A stretch of 64,000 nt of DNA from Yinghuangia seranimata (GTDB lineage: Bacteria; Actinomycetota; Actinomycetes; Streptomycetales; Streptomycetaceae), in assembly GCF_029953285.1 (NCBI RefSeq), contig NZ_JASAOI010000037.1, positions 124,001-188,000 on the forward strand, read 5' to 3'. The translations under genes and the position numbers were made by a program. A model generated the notes under the pieces. The model ran no database searches. It was not told the origin of the DNA and saw only the letters and a program-made list of their open reading frames with translations. Of this stretch, positions 16,563 through 24,899 are shown in pieces. The first letter of the stretch is position 1. The number at the start of each line of letters is the position of its first letter.

Positions 16563-17237
16563 GTGACGGGAACCATCCAGGCGCACACCTTCCGGCCCCG
16601 CGACCTGGTCGGCGGACACGTCGTCGTCGACCTGCTCAACACCGTCACCGCCCGCGGCCCCGAGCCGATCGACTGGCTCGACGGCTACCCGCGCCTGCTG
16701 GAATGGGCCGCCCTCACCGGCCGGTTCGACCCGGCGGTCCTCGCCCGCCTGGCCCGGGCGGCGGAGGCCGAGCCCCGCGCCGCCGCACAGGCCCTCGACC
16801 GCGCCCGCGACCTGCGCGAGGCCCTCCACGACGTTGTCACCGCACTCCTCGCGCACGACGACGCCCCGCCCCCGGCCGGAGCACTGGAACGGGTCGAGCG
16901 GCACTGGAAGCACGCCGCCGCCCGCGCCCGCCTCACCGTCCACGGCGACACGGCGCGGCTCGCGGCCGCCGCCGAGGCGTCGGGACTGGACTACCTCGCC
17001 GACGAACTCGCCCTCCAGGCCCTGGACCTGCTGCGCGACCTGCCCCACGAACGCACCCGCGTCTGCCCCGGCCCCCGCTGCGGCTGGCTGTTCATCGACA
17101 CCTCCCGAGGCGGCCGCCGCCGCTGGTGCGACATGGGCACGTGCGGGAACGCGACCAAGGGCAAGGCCCACTACCAGCGCAAACGACAGGCCGAGAGCGG
17201 GGAGCGCGGCGGCGGGGCGGACGCGCCCTCGCTGTAG
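16563..17237 (+). CDS. ABATE-CGNR zinc-finger transcriptional regulator
   Basis: 224 residues. The N-terminal ABATE domain shows DLLNTVTARGPEPIDWL; the C-terminal CGNR zinc finger is complete: CPGPRCGWLFIDTSRGG, then RWCDMGTCGNATKGKAHYQR. This is a stress-linked actinomycete regulator family. GTG at 16563 is the only start fitting the family length. Its position opposite the arginase/lipocalin pair suggests it regulates them through the shared dyad. Confidence 0.9.
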   Translation: MTGTIQAHTFRPRDLVGGHVVVDLLNTVTARGPEPIDWLDGYPRLLEWAALTGRFDPAVLARLARAAEAEPRAAAQALDRARDLREALHDVVTALLAHDDAPPPAGALERVERHWKHAAARARLTVHGDTARLAAAAEASGLDYLADELALQALDLLRDLPHERTRVCPGPRCGWLFIDTSRGGRRRWCDMGTCGNATKGKAHYQRKRQAESGERGGGADAPSL

Positions 17238-17353
17238 ACGGCCGTAGATGCGCCGATGGCCGCGGACGCTGGAGCGGCCTGGACGCCGAGCAGCAGGAGG
17301 CAGCCGGCCGCGACCAGGGTGAGGAGCCCGCGAGGTAGACGCGCACGTGACAC
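17171..17353 (-). CDS. Doubtful small ORF with signal-peptide-like sequence
   Basis: GTG at 17353 opens a 60-codon frame, VSRARLPRGLLTLVAAGC followed by LLLLGVQAAPASAAIG, which looks like a Sec signal peptide with an A-S-A cleavage site. It overlaps the 3' end of the CGNR gene by 67 bases in antisense and has no ribosome site. It may be the stub of a longer secreted-protein gene or chance. Confidence 0.25.
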   Translation of the reverse strand: MSRARLPRGLLTLVAAGCLLLLGVQAAPASAAIGASTAVYSEGASAPPPRSPLSACRLRW

Positions 17354-17442
17354 CTGCGTGAACTCGTCCACGCCGCCGACGGCTTGAAGTCGTCCAACCG
17401 GCCTGAACGGTGGGCGCGGCGCGGCTCTCCGGAGATGATCAC

Positions 17443-18390
17443 TCACAGATCGAGCACGAGGCGCGGCCCCGTGCAGCGCGACACGCAGATCATCATGGTG
17501 TCGCCCGCCGCGCGTTCCGCCGCTGTCAGCACACTGTCGCGGTGGTCCGGCACACCGTCCAGCACGTCGGTCTCGCAGGTGCCGCAGGTGCCTTCGGCAC
17601 AGGAGTAGAGCACCTCGATCCCGGCCGCCCGCACGGTCTCCAGGACCGACGCCGTCGGCGCCACGGGCAGGGTCCGCCCGGAGCGTGCCAGGACGACCGT
17701 GAAGCCGGTGCGGGGGGCCGCGTCGTCCGCGGCCGGCCGGAACCGCTCGATCCGCAGGGCGTCGTCCGGCCGGCACCGGCCCACCGCGTCGAGCAACGGC
17801 CCCGGCCCGCAGCAGTACACGAGCGTGCCCGGGGCCGCGCCTCGCAGGTGGTCGGCGACGTCGAGCAGTCCGCTCTCGTCGTGCGGCGCGATCCGCACCC
17901 GATCGCCGTAGCCCTCCAGTTCGTCCAGGAACGCCATCGACCCGCGCGTGCGTCCGCCGTAGAGCAGGGTCCACTCGGCTCCGGCGGCCTGTGCCTGGGC
18001 GAGCATCGGCAAGATGGGCGTGATGCCGATGCCGCCCGCGATGAACCGGTAGCGGGCCGCGGGTTCCAGGACGAAGTGGTTGCGCGGCCCCCGCACGCGC
18101 ACCCGTGCGCCGGGGGTGAGCCGGGCGTGGACGTACGCGGATCCGCCGCGGCCGCCGGGCTCCTTCAGCACCGCGACGCGCCACGCCGCGCGGTCGTCGG
18201 GGCTGCCGCACAGCGAGTACTGGCGGGTCATCCCGTCGGGGAGCAGCACGTCGACGTGCGCTCCCGGCGTCCACCCCGGCAGGGCCCCGCCGTCGGACCG
18301 GCGCAGCGTCAGGGCCACGACGCCGTCGGCCGGTGCGGTGCGGGCCGCGACGGTCAGTTCGAGGGTCGGCTCCAGGGTCGGCTCGCTCAC
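17443..18390 (-). CDS. vanB: VanB-type oxidoreductase (FMN/NAD, 2Fe-2S), reductase of a Rieske demethylase
   Basis: 315 residues in phthalate-dioxygenase-reductase order: FMN-binding barrel (TRQYSLCGSPDD), NAD-binding domain (FIAGGIGITPILPML; YCCGPGPLLDAV), then a C-terminal plant-type ferredoxin with the cluster motif SCAEGTCGTCETDV and a last Cys in MMICVSRC. It passes electrons from NADH to the Rieske oxygenase encoded just upstream. GTG at 18390 overlaps the oxygenase stop by 4 bases. Vanillate O-demethylase is the closest known pair; other methoxyaromatic substrates are possible. Confidence 0.88.
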   Translation of the reverse strand: MSEPTLEPTLELTVAARTAPADGVVALTLRRSDGGALPGWTPGAHVDVLLPDGMTRQYSLCGSPDDRAAWRVAVLKEPGGRGGSAYVHARLTPGARVRVRGPRNHFVLEPAARYRFIAGGIGITPILPMLAQAQAAGAEWTLLYGGRTRGSMAFLDELEGYGDRVRIAPHDESGLLDVADHLRGAAPGTLVYCCGPGPLLDAVGRCRPDDALRIERFRPAADDAAPRTGFTVVLARSGRTLPVAPTASVLETVRAAGIEVLYSCAEGTCGTCETDVLDGVPDHRDSVLTAAERAAGDTMMICVSRCTGPRLVLDL

Positions 18391-19424
18391 GGCGTCACCG
18401 CGGCCGAGCCGGGCACGGCGGCGGCCGCCAGGGCGGCCAGCATGCGACGGGCCGCGAGGGCGCCCGTGTCGATGCCGATGCTCAGCTCCTGGTAGCCCTC
18501 CGGCTCCGTGTCGAGCGTCCGCTGGAGCAGATTGAGCGCGTCGACGTCCTGGATGACGACCTCGCGGTTGAAGTCGTACAGGAAGGCGTCCAGCTCGGCG
18601 TCGTCCGTCGCGAAGTCGCGGGACACCGCCCAGAAGTCGTACACCGTGCCGGGGGCCGACGGGGTGATGGCGTACGTGATCTCCGTACGGAACACCCGCT
18701 CCGGCTCACCGACCGGGGAGATCCGGCTGTGCAGCAGGTACAGGCACGGCGCGAAGTACTCGATGTCCTGCCACCGCGTGATGCGGCCGGCGATGCCCGT
18801 GGAGCGGGCGTAGAACGGCGGGCACGCGGCGTCCGCCATGCGCCTGCTCACGCGCACGACGCGGGCGTCCTCGTCGACGTCGGTGGTGATCGGGCTCTCC
18901 GCGACCTCGGGTGTGCCGATGTAGCCGTTGTGCAGGTAGGTCTCGTGCGACAGGTCGAGCAGGTTGTCGACCAGCAGACCGTAGTCGGCGTCGATCGGCT
19001 CCATGCCGCGGACGGTCGCCCAGCCCGGGGCGTCCAGGTGCCGCGCCCGCGGCACGGCCGCCGGGTCGGCGAGGTCCGGGCTGCCGATCCACACCCACAC
19101 CAGGGAGTCCCGCTCCACGACGGGGTATGCGGCCACCCGCGCCGTGCGCGGTATGCGGGTCTGCCCGGGCACCCGGACACACGCCCCGGTCCGGTCGTAC
19201 GTGAAGCCGTGGTAGCCGCACACGACGGTGTCGTTCTCCAGGCTGCTCGCCGAGAGCGGGTAGCGGCGGTGCACGCAGCGGTCGGCCAGCGCGACCACGG
19301 CACCGTCCTCCTCGGAGCGGAACAGGACGAGGGGCTCGCCCAGGATCGTGCGGCCGAGCAGGTCCCGAGCCACCTCCTCGGCATACGCCGCGACGTACCA
19401 CTGATTGCGCACAAACTCCGTCAT
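18387..19424 (-). CDS. vanA: VanA-type Rieske aromatic-ring O-demethylase, oxygenase component
   Basis: 345 residues. Rieske 2Fe-2S motif CVHRRYPLS...VVCGYHGF (C-x-H and C-x2-H) lies at residues about 50-75; the mononuclear iron site is in NLLDLSHETYLHNGYIG. N-terminus NQWYVAAYAEEV is typical of vanillate monooxygenase oxygenase subunits. The ATG at 19424 follows GGAGG. It converts an aromatic methoxy group, probably vanillate to protocatechuate plus formaldehyde, using electrons from VanB. The IclR gene directly upstream is the probable regulator. Confidence 0.9.
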   Translation of the reverse strand: MTEFVRNQWYVAAYAEEVARDLLGRTILGEPLVLFRSEEDGAVVALADRCVHRRYPLSASSLENDTVVCGYHGFTYDRTGACVRVPGQTRIPRTARVAAYPVVERDSLVWVWIGSPDLADPAAVPRARHLDAPGWATVRGMEPIDADYGLLVDNLLDLSHETYLHNGYIGTPEVAESPITTDVDEDARVVRVSRRMADAACPPFYARSTGIAGRITRWQDIEYFAPCLYLLHSRISPVGEPERVFRTEITYAITPSAPGTVYDFWAVSRDFATDDAELDAFLYDFNREVVIQDVDALNLLQRTLDTEPEGYQELSIGIDTGALAARRMLAALAAAAVPGSAAVTP

Positions 19425-19596
19425 GGTGCCTCCAGCGGCGACGAGTTCCGGGGATGTCGCGGACAGGCTCGCGGCGGGCCGTCCCTCACCGCAACGGAAC
19501 TTCCGCCCAGCGAAAGACCACGGCGCCCGTCGAGGCGCTCCGGGCGCGAAACCCGGTTCCGGACCCGGCGCGGCACGCCGCCGAGGTCGCGCGGGT

Positions 19597-20382
19597 TCAG
19601 CGCTGCGGGCGGCCCAGTGCCCGCGAGATCCCCCGGGCGGCGAGCCGGACCACCGGCACGAGGGCGTGCGGCTGGGTCGTGCGCACGGGCGCGACAACGG
19701 AGACGGCTGCGACGACGTCGCCGTGCGGTCCGAACACCGGCGCGGCCACCGACACCGCGTCGTCGGTGATCTGGCGGTCGCTCACCGCGCAGCCCGTCGC
19801 CCGCACATCGGCCAGCACGCGGCGCAGATGCACGGGGTCGGTGATCGTGTACGGGGTGTAGGAAGCCTGCAGGCTGCCGCACACCTCGTCGACGACCGCG
19901 CGGTCGGCATGCGCGAGCAGCGCCAGGCCGACGCCGGTGGCGTGCAGCGGCCAGCGTCCGCCGACGCGCGTGCGGACACCGACCGCCGACTGGCCGAAGA
20001 TGCGTTCGATGAAGAGGACCTCGAAACCGTCGCGGACCGCCAGTTGGACGTTCTCGTGGGTGGTTTCGTACAGGTCTTCGAGGAACGGCAGCGCGGCCTG
20101 CCGCAGGCCCAGTCCCCGGGGTGCGAGGGTGGCGACCTCCCACAGGCGCAATCCGATGTGGTACGCCCCGGACCCGTCCCGCTCCAGGGCACCCCAGCGC
20201 GCCAGTGCGGCGACCACCCGGTGCGCGGTGGGCAACGGGAGGTCCGCACGGCGGCTGATCTCCGTCAGCGTGAGCGCGGGATGGTCGAAGTCGAACGCGT
20301 CCAACACCGACAGCAGGCGGTCGGCGGCCGACCGCGGCTGTGGCGGGTCGTACGCACCCGGCTCAGCGTCGTGCCCGCTCAC
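19597..20382 (-). CDS. IclR-family transcriptional regulator
   Basis: 261 residues. Helix-turn-helix: LTLTEISRRADLPLPTAHR followed by VVAALARWGALERD; C-terminal effector domain with LHATGVGLALLAHAD, DDAVSVAAPVFGPHGDVVAAVSVV. IclR proteins commonly control aromatic-acid catabolism. It lies 172 bases upstream of vanA on the same strand; the intervening sequence is noncoding and likely carries the vanAB promoter. Confidence 0.92.
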   Translation of the reverse strand: MSGHDAEPGAYDPPQPRSAADRLLSVLDAFDFDHPALTLTEISRRADLPLPTAHRVVAALARWGALERDGSGAYHIGLRLWEVATLAPRGLGLRQAALPFLEDLYETTHENVQLAVRDGFEVLFIERIFGQSAVGVRTRVGGRWPLHATGVGLALLAHADRAVVDEVCGSLQASYTPYTITDPVHLRRVLADVRATGCAVSDRQITDDAVSVAAPVFGPHGDVVAAVSVVAPVRTTQPHALVPVVRLAARGISRALGRPQR

Positions 20383-20543
20383 CCGCCGCCCTTTCGGAAC
20401 AGTGCCGCTCCTCGCCGACGTCCATCATCACCCAGCCGCAGGTCGGCACGACCGTCGACCCGCCTCACCGGACACGGGGGCACCGCGTCCACGACGAGGC
20501 CGGCCGGCGGGGCGGCTCTCCGCCGCGTACGGCGGGGCGGCCG

Positions 20544-21023
20544 TCACAGGTCCGGAACGTCCGGACCCGCCGACCCGCCGTACGTCGCGATCTTGTACTC
20601 GGTCGCGGCGAGGGACAGCGTCAGCTCGCGCATCCGGCGGCGGATCGTGTCGCGGTGCTCGATGAGCATGTCGAGGCGCTCCGGCTCGGTGTGCTCGCCG
20701 GCGTCGACGAGCGCGATGTAGTGCTGGAGGTCGCGCATCGGCATGCCGGACAGCCGCATCCGGGTCAGGAACACCAGCCGCCGCACCGCCTCGGTGTCGT
20801 ACACGCGGTGGCCGTTGGCGTCGCGGGGCACGTCCACCAGCCCGGCCCGCTCGTAGTAGCGCAGCGTGTGGGGCGACAGGTCGAGGAGGTCGGCGACCTC
20901 CGCGATCGTCATCGCCTCGGTCGCCGCGGCGGTGTCGGTGAGGCGGAGCAGCGCCTCGACGGACAGGGCGTCGTCGTCCCCGAAGGACTCCAGGGCCCTG
21001 GTCATCAGGTCGTCGGTGGGCAT
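20544..21023 (-). CDS. MerR-family transcriptional regulator
   Basis: 159 residues. The N-terminal 37 residues are a family-atypical extension; then the MerR domain MTIAEVADLLDLSPHTLRYYE-type sequence with ERAGLVDVPRDANGHRVYD, a dimerisation coiled coil (EHRDTIRRRMRELTLSLAAT) and a short C-terminus without cysteines, so it is not a metal sensor. It begins 11 bases after the SDR stop and is probably cotranscribed with it from the MerR-type promoter upstream of the SDR. The actual start might be an internal one nearer the domain. Confidence 0.9.
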   Translation of the reverse strand: MPTDDLMTRALESFGDDDALSVEALLRLTDTAAATEAMTIAEVADLLDLSPHTLRYYERAGLVDVPRDANGHRVYDTEAVRRLVFLTRMRLSGMPMRDLQHYIALVDAGEHTEPERLDMLIEHRDTIRRRMRELTLSLAATEYKIATYGGSAGPDVPDL

Positions 21024-21034
21024 GACCGTCAACC

Positions 21035-21898
21035 CTAGATCGCCCGGGCCGACGCCGGGACGCCGGCGAAGTCCGCGCCGCGGGCGGTGTCCGCCCACCG
21101 CTCGACCTCGGCCAGGCCGCGCCGGTACGCGCCCGAGATGCGCTCGACCGCCTCGCTCCCGAGCGGCAGCCGCAACGGCACCTCGTCGCCGTGCGCGAGC
21201 CCGACGAGGATCTCCGCCGCCCGCACCGGGTCGCCCTCCTGGGCGCCGTCGGCCCCGGCCATGTCCGCCCGGACCCCGTCGAGCAGCTCCCCGTACACCT
21301 CGGACGGCTCGGCGAACTCCAGCACGTCGGCGGCGTTGAACCCGGTCCGGAACCGGCTCGGCTCCACGATCAGCACCCGCACCCCGAACGGCGCCACCTC
21401 CCCGGCCAGCGCCTCCGACCAGCCCTCCAGCGCGAACTTCGACGCCGAGTACGCCGACACGCCCGGGAACGACATGCGGCCGCCCTGGCTGCTCATCTGC
21501 ACGATCGTCCCCGAGCCCTGCGCGCGCATCGCGGGCAGCGCCGCGCGGACCAGCGCGGCGGGGCCGAACAGGTGCAGCTCCATCAACTCGCGCAGCGGCG
21601 CGTCGCCGAGCTCCTCGACCGCGCCGACCACGGCCCGGCCCGCGTTGTTGACCAGCACGTCGAGCCGGCCGAAACGCTCCAGGGTGTCCCGCACGAGGCC
21701 GTCGGCCGCAGCGGTGTCGCGGGCGTCGAACTCCGCGACCAGGCAACGCTCCGGGTAGGCCGCCGCAAGGTCCGCCACGCTCTCCGGCCGCCGCACCGCC
21801 GCCGTCACACGGTCGCCCGCCGCCAGCGCCGCCTCCGCCAGGGCGCGGCCCAGGCCGCGGGACGCGCCGGTGATGATCCAGGTCTGTGTCGTCGTCAT
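21035..21898 (-). CDS. Short-chain dehydrogenase/reductase
   Basis: 287 residues. Classical SDR: cofactor loop TGASRGLGRALAEAAL, NNAG motif (VLVNNAGRAVV), catalytic Ser in IVQMSSQGG and YxxxK in SAYSASKFALEG. The R-R-P near residue 37 fits NADP preference. It heads an operon with a MerR regulator. The ATG at 21898 lies about 7 bases after a predicted -10, so the transcript is probably leaderless. Confidence 0.92.
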   Translation of the reverse strand: MTTTQTWIITGASRGLGRALAEAALAAGDRVTAAVRRPESVADLAAAYPERCLVAEFDARDTAAADGLVRDTLERFGRLDVLVNNAGRAVVGAVEELGDAPLRELMELHLFGPAALVRAALPAMRAQGSGTIVQMSSQGGRMSFPGVSAYSASKFALEGWSEALAGEVAPFGVRVLIVEPSRFRTGFNAADVLEFAEPSEVYGELLDGVRADMAGADGAQEGDPVRAAEILVGLAHGDEVPLRLPLGSEAVERISGAYRRGLAEVERWADTARGADFAGVPASARAI

Positions 21899-21905
21899 GC
21901 CGGGG

Positions 21906-21936
21906 ACGCTAGGCCTTCGAGCGCGCTCGAACGCAA
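21906..21936 (-). promoter_or_regulatory. MerR-type promoter with 19-bp spacer and central dyad
   Basis: On the minus strand a -35 TTGCGT (21936-21931) and -10 TAGCGT (21911-21906) are separated by 19 bp, the overlong spacing typical of MerR-activated promoters. A perfect 16-bp palindrome, TTCGAGCGCGCTCGAA (21916-21931), covers the -35 edge and spacer. The start codon of the SDR is at the expected transcription start. Confidence 0.72.
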
Positions 21937-22120
21937 ACCCGGGGCGTCGGCGGACGGGTTCGCGGCCGAAGGGCGGGGCGGGGTACGGGACCTGGGGGTA
22001 CGGGAGCCGGGAGGTCGGCAGGCCTCGTCGGGCCTCGTCGGGCACGACCACTCACCGCTGGCGGCGGCCGGCAGGGGTCCGCCCGTCCCGTCCCGGACGG
22101 ACCCCCCGACCGCCCCGCGC

Positions 22121-23539
22121 CTACGGCGTCAACCGGTGCAGGTCACGCGGGAACAGCGTCGCGCTGCGCACGTTCTCCGCCCCGACCAGCCGCGCCGTCC
22201 ACCGCTCCAGGCCGAGCGCGAACCCGCCGTGCGGCGGCATCCCGTGCCGGAACGCCGCCAGGTAGCCGGCGTACGGCTCGGCCGCCTCGCCGCGGGCCGC
22301 GAGCGCCGCAACGTAGTCCTCGTACCGGTGCAGCCGCTGCCCGCCGGTGACCAGTTCCAGGCCGCGGAAGAGCAGGTCGAAGCTGTTCGAGTACGCCTCC
22401 CGGCCCGGCTCGGGGTGCGTGTAGAACGGCCGCTTCGCCATCGGGTAGCCGGTGACGAACAGGAACTCGCTGCCGTGCTCGCGCACCGCCCACTGCGACA
22501 GCCACCGCTCGTGCGCGGGCGCGAGGTCCGGTTCGCCGCGCGGGTCCTCGCCGGTGTGCGCGGCGAGCAGCTCCTGCGCGTCGGCGAAGTGCACGTGCGG
22601 GATCTCCTCCGGGACGCGCGGGAGATCGACGCCGAGCAGCGCGCACTCCGCCCCGGCCCGCTCCGCCACGGCGGCGGCCATGCCGGCCAGGACCTCGCGG
22701 ACGACGGCCATCACGTCCCGGTGGTCGGCGACGAACCCGAGCTCGGCGTCGAGCGAGGTGTACTGGGCGAGGTGCCGCGCGGTGTCGTGGGGTTCGGCGC
22801 GGAACACCGGCCCCGTCTCGTACACGCGCTCGAACACGCCGACCATCGCCTGTTTGAAGAACTGCGGCGACTGCGCCAGGAACGCGCGTGATCCGAACCA
22901 GTCGACACCGAACACGTTCGCACCCGACTCGGTCGCCGACGCGACGATCTTTGGCGTGTGGATCTCGGTGAACCCGGCCGCGTCCAGCACCGCGCGGAAC
23001 CCGGCCGTCGACGCGGCCGCGATCGCGTGGGGGGCGCGCAGCAGCGGATGCCGCAGCGCGACCGGCGCGTGGTCGAGGACCGTCGGCAGCGCCGCGGACA
23101 CGCTCGGCCGGTACAGGTCGAACGGCGGCGCGGCCGCCCGGGACGACAGCACCGTCACGGTCGGAGACGTCACCTCGACGCCGCCGGGCGCCTGCGGGTT
23201 CGCGGTCGCGGTGCCGGCGACCTCGACGACGGTCTCCTCGGTCAGGTCCGGCAGCCCGGCCGCGTGCGGGCCGACCGCAACGGCCTGCGCGAGCCCGGTG
23301 CGGTCGCGGACGACGAGGAACGTCGCCGACTTCAGGACCCGGCGGCGGTGCAGCCAGCCGCGCAGCACCACCTGCTCGCCGACACGGGCCGGCAGATCGG
23401 CGGCCAGCGTCCTGGCGGCGGCAGCGGAGGAAGCGGAGGAAGCGGAATGAGCCGAGTGGGCGGCGTGAGCCGCGGAAGGCCCGGGCGGCTCGGGAGCCGA
23501 CGGAGTCGCGGAACTCGCTGGAGTAGAACGGGAGATCAT
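22121..23539 (-). CDS. aspS2: Archaeal-type (non-discriminating-like) aspartyl-tRNA synthetase
   Basis: 472 residues. An Ala/Ser-rich N-terminal tail of about 40 residues, an OB-fold anticodon-binding domain (VVLRGWLHRRRVLKSATFLVVRD), then a class II core: motif 2 region VYETGPVFRAEPHDT with HLAQYTSLDAELGF, and motif 3 GGFALGLERWTARL. FVTGYPMAKRPFYTHP and SNSFDLLFRGLELVTGGQRLHRY split the archaeal/eukaryal-type signature, unlike the roughly 590-residue bacterial AspRS with its insertion domain. It charges tRNA-Asp and possibly tRNA-Asn. Preceded by a T-box leader with an Asp codon. Probably a second AspRS. Confidence 0.88.
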   Translation of the reverse strand: MISRSTPASSATPSAPEPPGPSAAHAAHSAHSASSASSAAAARTLAADLPARVGEQVVLRGWLHRRRVLKSATFLVVRDRTGLAQAVAVGPHAAGLPDLTEETVVEVAGTATANPQAPGGVEVTSPTVTVLSSRAAAPPFDLYRPSVSAALPTVLDHAPVALRHPLLRAPHAIAAASTAGFRAVLDAAGFTEIHTPKIVASATESGANVFGVDWFGSRAFLAQSPQFFKQAMVGVFERVYETGPVFRAEPHDTARHLAQYTSLDAELGFVADHRDVMAVVREVLAGMAAAVAERAGAECALLGVDLPRVPEEIPHVHFADAQELLAAHTGEDPRGEPDLAPAHERWLSQWAVREHGSEFLFVTGYPMAKRPFYTHPEPGREAYSNSFDLLFRGLELVTGGQRLHRYEDYVAALAARGEAAEPYAGYLAAFRHGMPPHGGFALGLERWTARLVGAENVRSATLFPRDLHRLTP

Positions 23540-23559
23540 CACAGGCCTCGCGGGGGTGC

Positions 23560-23850
23560 GTGCTGATCCCTTGGGAGTGCGGGCGAGAAGGGGACTCGCG
23601 GTGCCACCGCACTTTCGCCGCCGCCAGCCCTCGACCGTGACGGTCGACGGCGTGGCGGGGCCTTCGAGCGGCCCGGTGACGGGGGCCGGCCGGCGGGGCA
23701 TGGGGCCCGGGGCCGGGCCGTTCCTCCCCGCACTCGGGAGGGTCTTCACCACCGGGGACAGGTCCGCCTTCGCAACGAGGGGCGGCTCTCTCCTACCTGC
23801 CCGGTCCGGCGGCTACTCGTTCTCCGTCGACGCGTTCCCAGGAGGCTACG
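23560..23850 (-). ncRNA. T-box riboswitch leader, specifier GAC (Asp)
   Basis: On the minus strand upstream of the AspRS gene: an AGTA box (23817-23814), a GAGAG-type AG bulge (23792-23786), a distal-loop-like GTTGCGAA (23776-23769), then GAA (23747-23745) immediately followed by GAC (23744-23742), and the canonical T-box GGTGGCACCGCG (23608-23597). In T-boxes the specifier codon follows the GAA of the loop E motif, so uncharged tRNA-Asp is the predicted ligand. CTTCTCGC after the T-box could pair with GCGAGG before the start codon, suggesting translational control. The outer ends are approximate. Confidence 0.8.
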
Positions 23851-23976
23851 TCCGGCCCGCCCGACGCGGCAACCGAGTTCCCCACCACGCCGACCGGGTG
23901 AACCACCGCCCCCGTCCGTGCGTAGCCGCCCGGCGGCGGGCACGGCGACGAGGCGGCTCCGAAGCCGGAGTCCGGG

Positions 23977-24660
23977 TCACCGGCGGGCCCGGACCGCCCG
24001 TACCGCGAACACGATCGGCGTCGGCGAGCCGCTCTCCGCGAACCGCTCCAGGCGCAGCCCGGCGTCCACGAACGCGCCCAGCAGGGCAGGGAGCGGCAGG
24101 TGGGTGGCGCCGACCTTGTCGCGGACGCCCTGCGCGGTCCACGACTTCCGCGTCCACGCGCCGTCCAGGTAGCCGGGGCGCACGAGGATCGCGTCCGGGT
24201 CGCTGCGGTCGGCGAACCCGCCGCAGAAGCACGGGTGGACGCCGATGTGCACGAACACCCCGCCCGGGCGCAGCACCCGGGCGACCTCGCGCAGCACCCG
24301 CGGGTAGTCGGGCATGTCGGTGTGCACCATCACCGCCACGGCGGCCAGCAGGACGACGGATGCGACGGGCAGCCGCGCCGCGTCCCCGCACACGACCGGC
24401 AGGCGTCCGCGGGTGTGGGCGTGGCGCAGCATGCCGTGCGACAGGTCGAGCCCGAACGGCGTCCACCCGAGCGCCCGGACACGGTCCGCGTGGACGCCGG
24501 TGCCGCAGCCGATCTCCAGGCAGGGTCCGGTGCCGGGGCCGAGGAGGTCGTCCAACAGGTGGCCGAGGCCGAGCGGATGGCCGTCGGAGGACGGGTCGCG
24601 GGTGAGGAACTCGGTCTCGTACCAGTCGGCGACGGCGTCGTAGGGAGCGGGCGTGGGCAT
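23977..24660 (-). CDS. Class I SAM-dependent methyltransferase
   Basis: 227 residues. N-terminal YDAVADWYETEFL, motif I LEIGCGTGVHADRVRALG, motif II LDLSHGMLRHA, and a post-motif region VLREVARVLRPGGVFVHIGVHP. This is the UbiE/COQ5-like small-molecule branch. ATG at 24660 follows GGAGG. It lies upstream of the AspRS T-box on the same strand but is separated by the leader, so it is likely independent. The substrate is unknown. Confidence 0.9.
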   Translation of the reverse strand: MPTPAPYDAVADWYETEFLTRDPSSDGHPLGLGHLLDDLLGPGTGPCLEIGCGTGVHADRVRALGWTPFGLDLSHGMLRHAHTRGRLPVVCGDAARLPVASVVLLAAVAVMVHTDMPDYPRVLREVARVLRPGGVFVHIGVHPCFCGGFADRSDPDAILVRPGYLDGAWTRKSWTAQGVRDKVGATHLPLPALLGAFVDAGLRLERFAESGSPTPIVFAVRAVRARR

Positions 24661-24899
24661 GGCGCCTCCGGGATATCGCGGCCTCCGGCGTGTCGCCGCC
24701 CCACCCCGGCCCGGGCGCGGCAGCGGCCGGTCACCGTCATCCCTGCCCGGTCCGGCGGACGCGGGCGCGAGGTTCCGCCGAGGGCGGAGCAAGCGGAAGC
24801 ACGGAACCGCGTACGCCCGGGCCCGGTTCGGCGTGGTTGGGGGCTGCGGTGCCCAGGCATGTCGTGCCCCGGTTCCGCCGGTGTGCCCGTCCCGGGGCG

